A DNA stretch of 15,799 bases. Origin: Micrococcaceae bacterium UBA6021. Its GTDB lineage: Bacteria; Actinomycetota; Actinomycetes; Actinomycetales; Micrococcaceae. Positions 1 through 6,948 of the stretch are shown piece by piece; positions within the stretch are counted from its first letter, which is position 1, and each line of letters begins with the position of its first letter. The stretch spans positions 51,219 to 67,017 of the forward strand of contig DIZT01000149.1 of NCBI GenBank assembly GCA_002427975.1, in the 5' to 3' direction. Below the pieces are notes generated by a model. That model was not told the origin of the DNA and did not search any database. It saw only the letters and a program-made list of their open reading frames with translations. The position numbers were made by a program, and so were the translations under genes.

Positions 1-1
1 T

Positions 2-544
2 GTCGAGGCTGGCGAACTTGCCGGGATCCGCGCGGCGTCTCCCCAGCCATTGATCGCCATCGACCTTGCCCTCACCCATGATTTTGACCCGGAAGTCGGC
101 CAGCTCGACGGCGTTGAGCTGCTCACGCTGGAATCCGTGCGTTTGGCAGCACCCCAGGAACAGGCCGAATCGCTCACCCAGGCCAGCGGCATTGTGTCCG
201 GTGCAGCCCAGGCCTTCGAACAGGAACGGGAAGTCCGCTCAGTGGATTCCGCCATCGTGGCGCTCCGGCGGCACACCATGAACGTCCTGGATGCGGAAAT
301 GGAGCGTGTGCGTGCCCGCCACGGCTGCACCGCCGCGGCCGAGGAAGTGGAGTTCGCCCTCCGCCGGATGGTGAAGCAGCTGCTGCATGTCCCCACTGTC
401 CGTGCCCGTGAGCTCGCCGCCAACGGGCAGCAGGACGATTACGTGTCCGCGCTCGAAACCCTGTACGGCATTACGGTGGAGCAGCCGGCCGCCGCAACGC
501 AGGCGGAGTGCCCCGTGGACCGCAACGGCCTCGAAACCGCCTAG
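2..544 (+). CDS. hemA: Glutamyl-tRNA reductase, C-terminal part (5' end outside window)
   Basis: Glutamyl-tRNA reductase makes glutamate-1-semialdehyde from glutamyl-tRNA(Glu) with NADPH, the first committed step of C5-pathway tetrapyrrole (heme, siroheme, cobalamin) synthesis in the cytosol. The frame is open from base 2, so about 180 C-terminal residues are visible and the start lies upstream. The first part has the end of the NADPH-binding domain ([15 protein letters not shown], then [10 protein letters not shown], as in the family's 'DLA.PRD.DP.V' and 'DLE.V' signatures). After it comes the helical dimerisation domain, with the typical [16 protein letters not shown] segment. The catalytic N-terminal Cys region is not in the window. 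The stop codon overlaps that of moeZ on the other strand. Identification rests on recognised family motifs and is fairly secure; full length cannot be judged. Confidence 0.88.
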   Translation, partial: VEAGELAGIRAASPQPLIAIDLALTHDFDPEVGQLDGVELLTLESVRLAAPQEQAESLTQASGIVSGAAQAFEQEREVRSVDSAIVALRRHTMNVLDAEMERVRARHGCTAAAEEVEFALRRMVKQLLHVPTVRARELAANGQQDDYVSALETLYGITVEQPAAATQAECPVDRNGLETA

Positions 545-1740
545 TAGACCGGCTTCTGCGGCTCCACGTCGCGCACCCACGCCAGGATTCCGCCGTCGAG
601 GTGGCTGACCCGCTGGTATCCGGCCTTCCGCGCAGCCTCCAGCACGTTGGCTGACCGCGTCCCGGCCTTGCAGTGGAACACGATGTCCTTGTCCTGCGGG
701 AGTTCCGCCCAGGCCTCCCCCGCGAGGATCCTGCCCTGCGGGATCAGCACCGAGCCGTCGATACTTACGATGTTGTGTTCGCCGGTTTCCCTGACATCCA
801 CCAGCTCGAAGTCCTTCAGGCCTGCCTTTCGGGACGCCAGCATGGTAGCCAGCTGGGTCGCCGTCACCGTGTGCTCGGTGTCTGCGGAGACGGCAGGGGT
901 GATGCCGCAGAACGCCTCGTAGTCCGTCAGTTCGGTAATGGGTTCCGCGGCCGGGTCCTTGGACACGCGGATCTCCCGCCAGCTGCCGCCCAAGGCATCA
1001 AAGAGGGCCACGCGGCCCAGGAGTGAACGCCCGACGCCGGTGATCAGCTTGACTGCCTCGGTCACCATGAGTGATCCCACGGCAGCGCACAGCATGCCGA
1101 ACACCCCGCCCTCACCGCAGGACGGCACGGAACCGGCGGGCGGCGCCTCGGGGTAGAGGTCGCGGTAGGTGGGCCCGTGCTTTTCCCAGAACACACTGAC
1201 CTGTCCGTCGAACCGGAAGATCGATCCCCACACGTAGGGCTTGCCCAGGATGGCAGCGGCATCGTTAACCAGGTAGCGGGTGGCGAAGTTGTCCGCCCCG
1301 TCCAGGATCAGGTCGTAGTCCGCGAACAGTTCCAGGGCGTTGGAGGCATCCAGCCTGGCGTTGTGCAGCCGGACCTCCACCAGCGGGTTCAGTGCGGCGA
1401 TGGCGTCCCGGGCGGATTCGATCTTGGGCCGGCCCACATCAGCCACGCCGTGGATCACCTGGCGCTGCAGATTGCTGAGGTCAACGTCGTCGTCGTCGAC
1501 GATTCCCAGGGTCCCCACCCCGGCCGCCGCCAGGTACAGCAGCGCGGGAGAACCCAGTCCGCCGGCACCGATGACCAGCACCTTGGCGTTCTTAAGCCGC
1601 CGCTGACCCACCGCTCCGATTTCGGGAATGATGAGGTGCCGCGAGTAGCGTTCCACCTCGGCCGGCGTCAGTTCACCGGCCGGTTCCACCAGCGGTTTAA
1701 GTGATACAGAGGAAACATTTGCGGTCAAAGTCGAAGCCAT
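541..1740 (-). CDS. moeZ: MoeZ-type adenylyltransferase/sulfurtransferase (ThiF/E1 domain plus rhodanese domain)
   Basis: Proteins of this family adenylate the C-terminal glycine of ubiquitin-like sulfur carriers (MoaD, CysO, ThiS) and then load sulfur through a rhodanese domain. The 399-residue protein has an E1-like domain first: Rossmann ATP site GAGGLGS at 58-64, the DLSNLQRQ segment at 87-94, and the [10 protein letters not shown] motif near 146-155. A Cys at 208 lies in PSCGEGG. A rhodanese domain follows (about 300-395) with an intact active-site loop CKAGTRS, catalytic Cys357. The CxxC zinc pairs of E. coli MoeB are absent, as I recall for actinobacterial MoeZ. ATG start at 1740; a TANNNT box ends 5 nt before it, and there is no good Shine-Dalgarno. 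It is divergent from the TetR gene and convergent with hemA. No dedicated thiF is seen, so MoeZ may also serve ThiS (inference). Confidence 0.9.
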   Translation of the reverse strand: MASTLTANVSSVSLKPLVEPAGELTPAEVERYSRHLIIPEIGAVGQRRLKNAKVLVIGAGGLGSPALLYLAAAGVGTLGIVDDDDVDLSNLQRQVIHGVADVGRPKIESARDAIAALNPLVEVRLHNARLDASNALELFADYDLILDGADNFATRYLVNDAAAILGKPYVWGSIFRFDGQVSVFWEKHGPTYRDLYPEAPPAGSVPSCGEGGVFGMLCAAVGSLMVTEAVKLITGVGRSLLGRVALFDALGGSWREIRVSKDPAAEPITELTDYEAFCGITPAVSADTEHTVTATQLATMLASRKAGLKDFELVDVRETGEHNIVSIDGSVLIPQGRILAGEAWAELPQDKDIVFHCKAGTRSANVLEAARKAGYQRVSHLDGGILAWVRDVEPQKPVY

Positions 1741-1745
1741 ACTTC

Positions 1746-1751
1746 AATGTA
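1746..1751 (-). promoter_or_regulatory. Probable -10 box of moeZ (leaderless)
   Basis: On the minus strand TACATT stands 5 nt before the moeZ ATG and fits TANNNT. A transcript starting 6 nt downstream would begin at the ATG itself. No obvious Shine-Dalgarno precedes the start, which agrees with a leaderless mRNA. The alternative -10 TAATAT at 1774-1779 (minus) cannot be excluded. Confidence 0.4.
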
Positions 1752-1760
1752 TGCCCCGAG

Positions 1761-1790
1761 ATACCGCGCGGTCATATTACCGCGCAGTAT
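1761..1790. promoter_or_regulatory. 30-bp imperfect palindrome, likely TetR operator
   Basis: The moeZ/tetR gap holds two copies of an ACCGCGC-containing element. The 30 bp read almost the same on both strands (26 of 30 positions). The left half contains the perfect 10-bp palindrome ACCGCGCGGT (1763-1772). The right half, TTACCGCGCAGTAT, is a near copy. This size and symmetry fit a TetR-family dimer-pair site, and the position between a divergent tetR and its neighbour suggests autoregulation and possibly moeZ control. Binding itself is inferred. Confidence 0.5.
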
Positions 1791-1824
1791 TGTGTAGGTA
1801 ACGGCAAGGGAAAGTAGGGCAACT

Positions 1825-2490
1825 GTGGTCCATAAAATACGGGCTGACCGGGCGTCCGGCGGGGAACCGCCCGCGCCTCCACGCACCGCTGGGCAGCGGT
1901 CGGCCCGGCTTCCCCGGGACGAGCGCCGTGCGCAGCTGCTCGCGGCAGCCCAGGAGGTTTTTGTGGCCAACGGGTACCATGGCGCGGCCATGGATGAGAT
2001 CGCCGAAACAGCCCATGTGAGCAAACCTGTGCTGTACCAGCACTTCCCGTCCAAGCGGGAGCTTTACCTTGCGCTGCTGGACAGCCATCTCGCGTCCCTG
2101 ACGGACCTGATGCTCGGTGCCCTGAGCTCCACTACCGACAACGACGAACGTGTCCAGGCTGTGATGCGCGCGTACTACCGCTTCATCGCCAGCGACGACC
2201 AGGCCCACCGCCTGGTCTTCGAATCAGACCTCATCAACGATCCGGACGTCAGCTCGCGCCTGGAACTATTCAACAAGACGTTCGCGGACGCCGTGGCCCG
2301 TGTCATTGCCGAAGACACCAAACTGCCCCACCTGGAGGCACAGCTCCTGGGACGCGGACTGGCCGGCATGGCCCAGGTCAGCGCGCGTTATTGGCTGGAA
2401 ACGGACGGCGATCTTGACCTCGACGTGGCCAGCGACCTCATTTACCGTTTAGCTTGGCGCGGAATCTCTCGCTTCCCCAAAGAGTCCTAG
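1825..2490 (+). CDS. TetR/AcrR family transcriptional regulator
   Basis: A DNA-binding regulator of 221 residues, a usual TetR length. After about 30 probably disordered residues (G, P, R rich) comes the N-terminal HTH domain: RDERRAQLLAAAQEVF, then the helix-turn-helix around 53-76 ending in VSKPVLYQHFPSKRELY, the classic recognition-helix signature. The C-terminal half is an all-helical ligand domain with no recognisable ligand motif. The GTG at 1825 is the first start in frame; GGGAAAG and GTAGGG lie upstream as weak ribosome sites. Divergence from moeZ and a DUF3107 gene immediately downstream match, from memory, the M. tuberculosis Rv3206c-Rv3208-Rv3208A arrangement, where Rv3208 is FasR. 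Orthology to FasR is plausible but not shown here, so no symbol is given. Confidence 0.88.
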   Translation: MVHKIRADRASGGEPPAPPRTAGQRSARLPRDERRAQLLAAAQEVFVANGYHGAAMDEIAETAHVSKPVLYQHFPSKRELYLALLDSHLASLTDLMLGALSSTTDNDERVQAVMRAYYRFIASDDQAHRLVFESDLINDPDVSSRLELFNKTFADAVARVIAEDTKLPHLEAQLLGRGLAGMAQVSARYWLETDGDLDLDVASDLIYRLAWRGISRFPKES

Positions 2491-2539
2491 ACTACAAATA
2501 AGAGAACCCAAGAAACTTTGATTGGCTGGGAGGCCCCTT

Positions 2540-2764
2540 TTGGAAATTAAGATCGGCATTCAGAACATTGGCCGCGAAATCGTACTGGAATCGGCTCAGG
2601 ATGCTGACGCTGTAGCCACGGTGGTTGAAGAAGCCATCACCAAGGGCACCGAACTCCGTCTCAAAGACGACAAGGGACGCATCATCATTATTCCCGGCAA
2701 CGCGCTGGGCTACGTGGAAATAGGCGCAGAAGAGGCCCGCAAGGTCGGTTTCGGCCAGTTCTAG
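2540..2764 (+). CDS. DUF3107 family small protein
   Basis: A 74-residue protein of the actinobacterial DUF3107 family (TB9.4-like), whose molecular function I do not know. It starts MEIKIGIQNIGREIVLES, contains DDKGR, and ends in YVEIG...ARKVGFG, the conserved family tail. It appears cytosolic, with no signal peptide or membrane segment. I chose the TTG at 2540 because GGGAGG (2528-2533) sits 6 nt before it and the family usually begins with this MEI/MEVKIG sequence; an in-frame TTG at 2522 would place the ribosome site inside the gene. It lies 49 nt after the TetR gene on the same strand, so the two may be co-transcribed. A strong terminator follows directly. Confidence 0.85.
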   Translation: MEIKIGIQNIGREIVLESAQDADAVATVVEEAITKGTELRLKDDKGRIIIIPGNALGYVEIGAEEARKVGFGQF

Positions 2765-2771
2765 CCCACCC

Positions 2772-2806
2772 GCGGCCAACCGCATCCGCGGCTGGCCGCT
2801 GCTTTT
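2772..2806 (+). terminator. Rho-independent terminator after DUF3107 gene
   Basis: GCGGCCA (2772-2778) pairs with TGGCCGC (2793-2799). Inside it CCGC (2780-2783) pairs with GCGG (2788-2791) around an ATCC loop, leaving one A/C mismatch. This gives an 11-bp GC-rich stem followed by TGCTTTTT. It separates the TetR/DUF3107 unit from the membrane protein gene, whose ribosome binding site begins just after it. Confidence 0.7.
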
Positions 2807-2819
2807 TCGAGGAGATTCC

Positions 2820-3122
2820 ATGCTTTCGTTGACCATCGTTGTCCTGGTCACCGTGGCCGCAGGCTTTGTTGTCTGGGCCAACGACAAGCGCCACACCCGC
2901 TACGGCACAGGGTTGCCCGCAGGTGTTGCCGTTGTGGTGGGTGCGGTCAGCTGGATCATCTTCATGGCGGCAGGATTTGGCTACCACCCGGGCCTGACGT
3001 GGATTCCCTGGGTCCTGCCGATGGCACTTGGCACCGCCGCGGCCATCGGGACGGTCATCTACCTGGGCCGGACACGCGAAAGCCACGATACGCAGCGGCT
3101 GACGCAGGCGCTGAAGCTGTAG
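2820..3122 (+). CDS. Small integral membrane protein, function unknown
   Basis: A 100-residue protein with three predicted membrane helices, about 2-19, 33-53 and 61-82, joined by short loops (NDKRHTRYGTG and GYHPG) and ending in a charged cytosolic-type tail (RTRESHDTQRLTQALKL). I recognise no catalytic or binding motif. The ATG at 2820 has an excellent ribosome site, GAGGAG (2809-2814), 5 nt upstream. A terminator lies just before the gene, so it needs readthrough or a promoter I could not identify. A large hairpin follows at 3144-3178. Small membrane proteins occur at this place, after the DUF3107 gene, in other actinobacteria (from memory), but no function follows from that. Confidence 0.8.
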   Translation: MLSLTIVVLVTVAAGFVVWANDKRHTRYGTGLPAGVAVVVGAVSWIIFMAAGFGYHPGLTWIPWVLPMALGTAAAIGTVIYLGRTRESHDTQRLTQALKL

Positions 3123-3143
3123 GCACATCCGTTTCCTGGGCAT

Positions 3144-3178
3144 CCGTGACCACCACCCAGCCGGGTGCGTGGTCACGG
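3144..3178. terminator. Long hairpin between convergent genes, probable terminator
   Basis: CCGTGACCAC (3144-3153) pairs perfectly with GTGGTCACGG (3169-3178). The stem continues as CACCC/GGGTG (3154-3158, 3163-3167) with one bulged C and an AGCC loop, about 15 bp in total. TCCTTTAA follows on the plus strand. It lies between the membrane protein gene (plus) and the pterin dehydratase gene (minus), so it may stop transcription from both sides. The U-tract is weak. Confidence 0.6.
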
Positions 3179-3182
3179 TCCT

Positions 3183-3509
3183 TTAAGTCGCCGGCTGGGC
3201 AGTGGCTCCGAGCCGGGCAGCCGCCTCACTGGCGGCGGAGGCAGCAGCGGCATCCCTCTCAGTGACCTCACCGCCGGCGTCGTGGGACGTGTACCGGATA
3301 GACACGCGGTTGTACCGCCAGTCAAGGTCCGGATGGTGGTTCTGCTGTTCCGCCAGGCGTCCGACGGCGGCAATCAGCTCAAGCGCAACGGCCGCCGTCG
3401 GCATCTTGTAGACAGTGGACAGCCCTCCCTGCCGGTACCGCCAGTCGGGCAGCGCCGCCAGGACGGCGTCGATCCGCTCCGGGCTGAGTATGTCTTTCCT
3501 GCCGGCCAC
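3183..3509 (-). CDS. Pterin-4a-carbinolamine dehydratase (4a-hydroxytetrahydrobiopterin dehydratase)
   Basis: Members of the PCD/DCoH family dehydrate 4a-hydroxytetrahydropterins, recycling the pterin cofactor of aromatic amino acid hydroxylases; in bacteria without such hydroxylases the role is uncertain. The 108-residue length is typical. The catalytic signature is visible: H58-H59-P60 with W64 (NHHPDLDW), then YTSHDAGGEVTERD with T74, H76, D77 and D86. GTG start at 3509 has AGGAGG (3515-3520) 5 nt upstream, a near-ideal ribosome site. It is the last gene after thiO-thiS-thiG on the minus strand, 56 nt beyond the thiG stop. Co-transcription would place it under the TPP riboswitch, which makes little obvious metabolic sense and may be coincidental adjacency. 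Confidence 0.9.
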   Translation of the reverse strand: MAGRKDILSPERIDAVLAALPDWRYRQGGLSTVYKMPTAAVALELIAAVGRLAEQQNHHPDLDWRYNRVSIRYTSHDAGGEVTERDAAAASAASEAAARLGATAQPAT

Positions 3510-3565
3510 AGCGGCCTCCTAGGCTCGTCCTGTGAGCCCGTCCCGGCGGGCCGGCCGGTGCCGGC

Positions 3566-4618
<1,053 letters not shown>

Positions 4619-4622
<4 letters not shown>

Positions 4623-5968
4623 GATGGTTCTTTCTGTGGGTCAAGGTCCTTCGCACGGCCAAAGTCCGTGCGTGGGGACAGGGTGCCTGCGACGTGGTGG
4701 TTTCCGGAAAACCTGGCCGGGCCCAGGGCTCCCCACCGGGGGTCCTGCCGGCCGTCCAGCAGCTCCCGGCAGATGGCCGCCGCCGCCGGAGCCAGCAGCA
4801 CGCCGTGGCGGAAAAACCCGGTGGCAACGATCAGCCCGGCAATGTTCGCTGTCCCGGGCGCGTTAGCCGGTACCCGGCCGAGAAGTGGAGCGTTGTCCGG
4901 GGTCGCGGGGCGTGCCCGCGCAGTGCATTCCAGGAGTTCAAGCTCCGAGACGGCCGGCAGCAGGACCTGGGCGTCACGCAGCAACTGGTAAACGCCGCCG
5001 GCCGAGACAGCAGCGTCGCCTGTGTCCGTGAGCGCGTCCTCGCGTTGCGTTGCCCCGATCACCACGGTGCCGTCCTGCCGGGGAACGATGTAGACCGGCA
5101 CGCCATGGACCATGCCGCGGACGGTCGAGGTCAGGAGCGGGCGCAGGTGCCGGGGAACAGCCAGGCGCAGGATGTCGCCGTGGACAGGCCGCAGGGGCAG
5201 GCGCAGTCCTTCGGGCAGGCCGGCCAGCGACGCCGCCTGCAATCCGTTGGCGACGATGGTGTCCCCGGCGCGGACATTTCCGCCGTGTGCCAGCGTTACG
5301 CCGCTGACGCGGCCGTCCTCCCAGCGAAGGGCAGTGGCCCGTTGGTCGACGGCGAATCCCCCGCGGGCACCTTCCACCGCGGTTCCGGCTCCGGGTCCGT
5401 GGGCGGCCAGGACTTCCTGGAGGCAAGCCACCAGTTTCCGGGGATCCACCTGGTGGTCGGCGGGGATGTCCAGGGCGCAGGATATGGCCGGGCTGAGCAG
5501 GGACTCCCTCGCCCTGGCCTCACGGACGGTCAGGGGTTCCACCACCAGTCCGTTGGCCTGCTGCACCGCCCGGAGGTCCATCAGGGCCCGCCGGTCCGCA
5601 GCGTCCGCGCCGACGGCGATGGTCGGCGTCGTCAGATATCCGGTATCTCCGCCTCCGGCCAGGGCGAGGTTGGCGGCGAAGGCCGGCCACAGGCCGGAGG
5701 ACTCGAGCATCAGCTCAAGGAGGTCTTCTTCCTGGTAGTGCAGTTCGCTGACGGGGGCGAGCATGCCGGCGGCGGCCCAGCTGGCGCCGGTCCCTGGCGC
5801 GTCATCGATCAGGACAACGGATCTGCCCGAGCGCCGAGCCTCCCAGGCGATTGCATGGCCGATGACTCCGCCGCCGATCACTGCCACGTCGGCGTGCAGG
5901 ACGTCGGCGTGCATCGCTGGGGCGCTGGCTGGTCCAGTGTCAGGACTGTTGCTTGGTGCGGGGACCAC
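4619..5968 (-). CDS. thiO: Glycine oxidase ThiO
   Basis: ThiO is an FAD enzyme of the D-amino acid oxidase family that oxidises glycine to iminoglycine (dehydroglycine) for ThiG, the aerobic alternative to ThiH. The 449-residue protein has the dinucleotide-binding loop VIGGGVIG (GGGVIG at 32-37), then LIDD, then GASWAAAGMLAP typical of ThiO/DAO proteins. Later come VHGDILRL, the PVYIVPRQDGTVVIGAT segment, RPATPDNAPLLG and the FAD-closing ATGFFRHGVLLAPA. The GTG at 5968 is chosen because GGGAAGG (5975-5981) precedes it by 6 nt and the TPP riboswitch ends there; a later ATG (residue 19) has no such support. About 30 residues at the C-terminus (after DGRQDPRWG) exceed the usual fold and overlap the start of thiS. 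Confidence 0.95.
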
Positions 5969-5977
5969 GTGGTTCCT

Positions 5978-6070
5978 TCCCTACGCCGGTATTACCCGGA
6001 TCAGGTCAAGCGGTCGGCTCTGACGCCCTCTCAGCCCGGCCGCTTTATGACGGCTGCAACGGGCTCCCGC
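5978..6070 (-). promoter_or_regulatory. TPP riboswitch (THI element)
   Basis: On the minus strand the conserved elements appear in order. GCGGGAGCCC is near the 5' end (6061-6070), with a variable hairpin region around GCAGCCGTCATAAAGCGGCC. CTGAGA of the pyrimidine-sensing core is at 6029-6034, then GGGCG. ACCTGATC of the pyrophosphate-sensing arm is at 5999-6006. It closes with CGGGTAATACCGGCGTAGGGA (5978-5998 region). The 3' end merges with the thiO Shine-Dalgarno (AGGGAAGGAACC), so thiamin pyrophosphate binding most likely blocks thiO translation initiation rather than using a separate terminator; no terminator hairpin lies between them. Confidence 0.95.
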
Positions 6071-6081
6071 AGTACACGCCC

Positions 6082-6087
6082 AGTTTA
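6082..6087 (-). promoter_or_regulatory. Probable -10 box of the thiOSG operon
   Basis: TAAACT on the minus strand fits TANNNT and would start transcription about 6075, a few nt before the riboswitch 5' end. The matching -35 would fall over the thiE start codon, where no TTGACA-like hexamer is evident, so the promoter is weakly supported apart from its position. Confidence 0.45.
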
Positions 6088-6094
6088 GGGGACT

Positions 6095-6100
6095 TAGGCT
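6095..6100 (+). promoter_or_regulatory. Probable -10 box of thiE (leaderless)
   Basis: TAGGCT is separated from the thiE ATG by 7 nt, so the transcript would begin at or next to the start codon. There is no ribosome binding site in that 7-nt gap. The box lies 8 nt from the opposed -10 of the thiO operon, so the two promoters overlap. Confidence 0.5.
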
Positions 6101-6107
6101 GGTTTCC

Positions 6108-6884
6108 ATGAACGCGCATTCCTTCGCCGCTGCAGGCACGCCCTCCGCCAGCCCTTCCGCCCCCGCATCCTTGACCGGAGCAGACTCCACCGGCGGTACC
6201 GCCGCCCCCTTCCCCCACAGCGCCAGGCTGTACCTTTGCACCGATGCGCGGCGGGACCGCGGGGACTTCGGCGAGTTCGTGGACGCGGCATTTTCCGGCG
6301 GAGTGGACATCATCCAGCTCCGCGACAAGGCGATCGAAGCGGCCGAGGAGCTGGAGCTGTTGGCCGTGCTTCGGGCGGCGGCCGAACGCCACGGAAAGTT
6401 GTGGGCAGTCAATGACCGTGCCGACATCGCGCTGCTGTCCGGCGCCCCGGTCTTCCACATCGGGCAGCAGGACCTCCCCGTGGCGTCGGCCCGCGCGCTG
6501 CTCAGCTCACGGGCAGCGATCGGGCTTTCCACGCACACCACCGAGCAGGTAGAAGGCGCCATCCGGCTGTCCGTTGGGCTGCCTGCCGAACGCGGCCTGG
6601 ACTACTTCTGCGTCGGACCGGTCTGGGCCACTCCCACCAAACCCGGCCGGGCCGCCGTCGGCCTTGACCTGGTGCGGTATACGGCGGAAGCAGTCCGCGC
6701 TGCCGGTGGCACTCAGGCCACTCTTCCCTGGTTTGCCATCGGAGGCATCGACCTGGGGAACGTGGAGCGGGTGGTGGAAGCCGGTGCCGGCAGGATTGTT
6801 GTGGTGCGCGCCATCACCGAAGCCCCGGACCCTGCAGCGGCGGCCGCGGCACTCCTGGCGGCCTTGGACTCGGGCGCATCCTGA
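6108..6884 (+). CDS. thiE: Thiamin-phosphate synthase ThiE
   Basis: ThiE joins HMP pyrophosphate to thiazole phosphate to give thiamin monophosphate. The 258-residue protein has all the family marks: [10 protein letters not shown] (Q70, R72, K74 bind the pyrophosphate), VNDRADIA (101-107), HIGQQDLP (117-124), GLSTH (139-143), [15 protein letters not shown] (165-179), WFAIGGI (208-214) and VVVRAI near the end. About 38 N-terminal residues rich in Ala, Pro, Ser and Thr precede the fold (RLYLCTDAR) and look disordered; ThiE is usually about 210-220 residues. The ATG at 6108 is supported by a TAGGCT box 7 nt upstream (leaderless) and is the only ATG before the fold. It is divergent from thiO and therefore outside TPP riboswitch control. 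Confidence 0.94.
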   Translation: MNAHSFAAAGTPSASPSAPASLTGADSTGGTAAPFPHSARLYLCTDARRDRGDFGEFVDAAFSGGVDIIQLRDKAIEAAEELELLAVLRAAAERHGKLWAVNDRADIALLSGAPVFHIGQQDLPVASARALLSSRAAIGLSTHTTEQVEGAIRLSVGLPAERGLDYFCVGPVWATPTKPGRAAVGLDLVRYTAEAVRAAGGTQATLPWFAIGGIDLGNVERVVEAGAGRIVVVRAITEAPDPAAAAAALLAALDSGAS

Positions 6885-6935
6885 CAATCCCCTGCGTGGC
6901 GGGCGGCGGGCGTACACGAACGGCGGAAATCGGGC

Positions 6936-6941
6936 TAACCT
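6936..6941 (+). promoter_or_regulatory. Probable -10 box of the RNB ribonuclease gene (leaderless)
   Basis: TAACCT lies 7 nt before the GTG at 6949, the same geometry as thiE. The gap (GATTTTC) contains no Shine-Dalgarno. It lies in the 64-bp space after thiE. Confidence 0.5.
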
Positions 6942-6948
6942 GATTTTC

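Noticed and set aside
4694..6088. 464-codon open frame on the plus strand opposite thiO
   Set aside because: Low-complexity Gly/Arg/Gln-rich shadow of thiO. It also runs through the TPP riboswitch, and no protein family is recognisable.
6574..6948. Upstream extension of the RNB frame through thiE
   Set aside because: The frame happens to be open but encodes Pro/Arg/Trp-rich sequence in the wrong frame of thiE. The GTG at 6949 with a TAACCT box is better.
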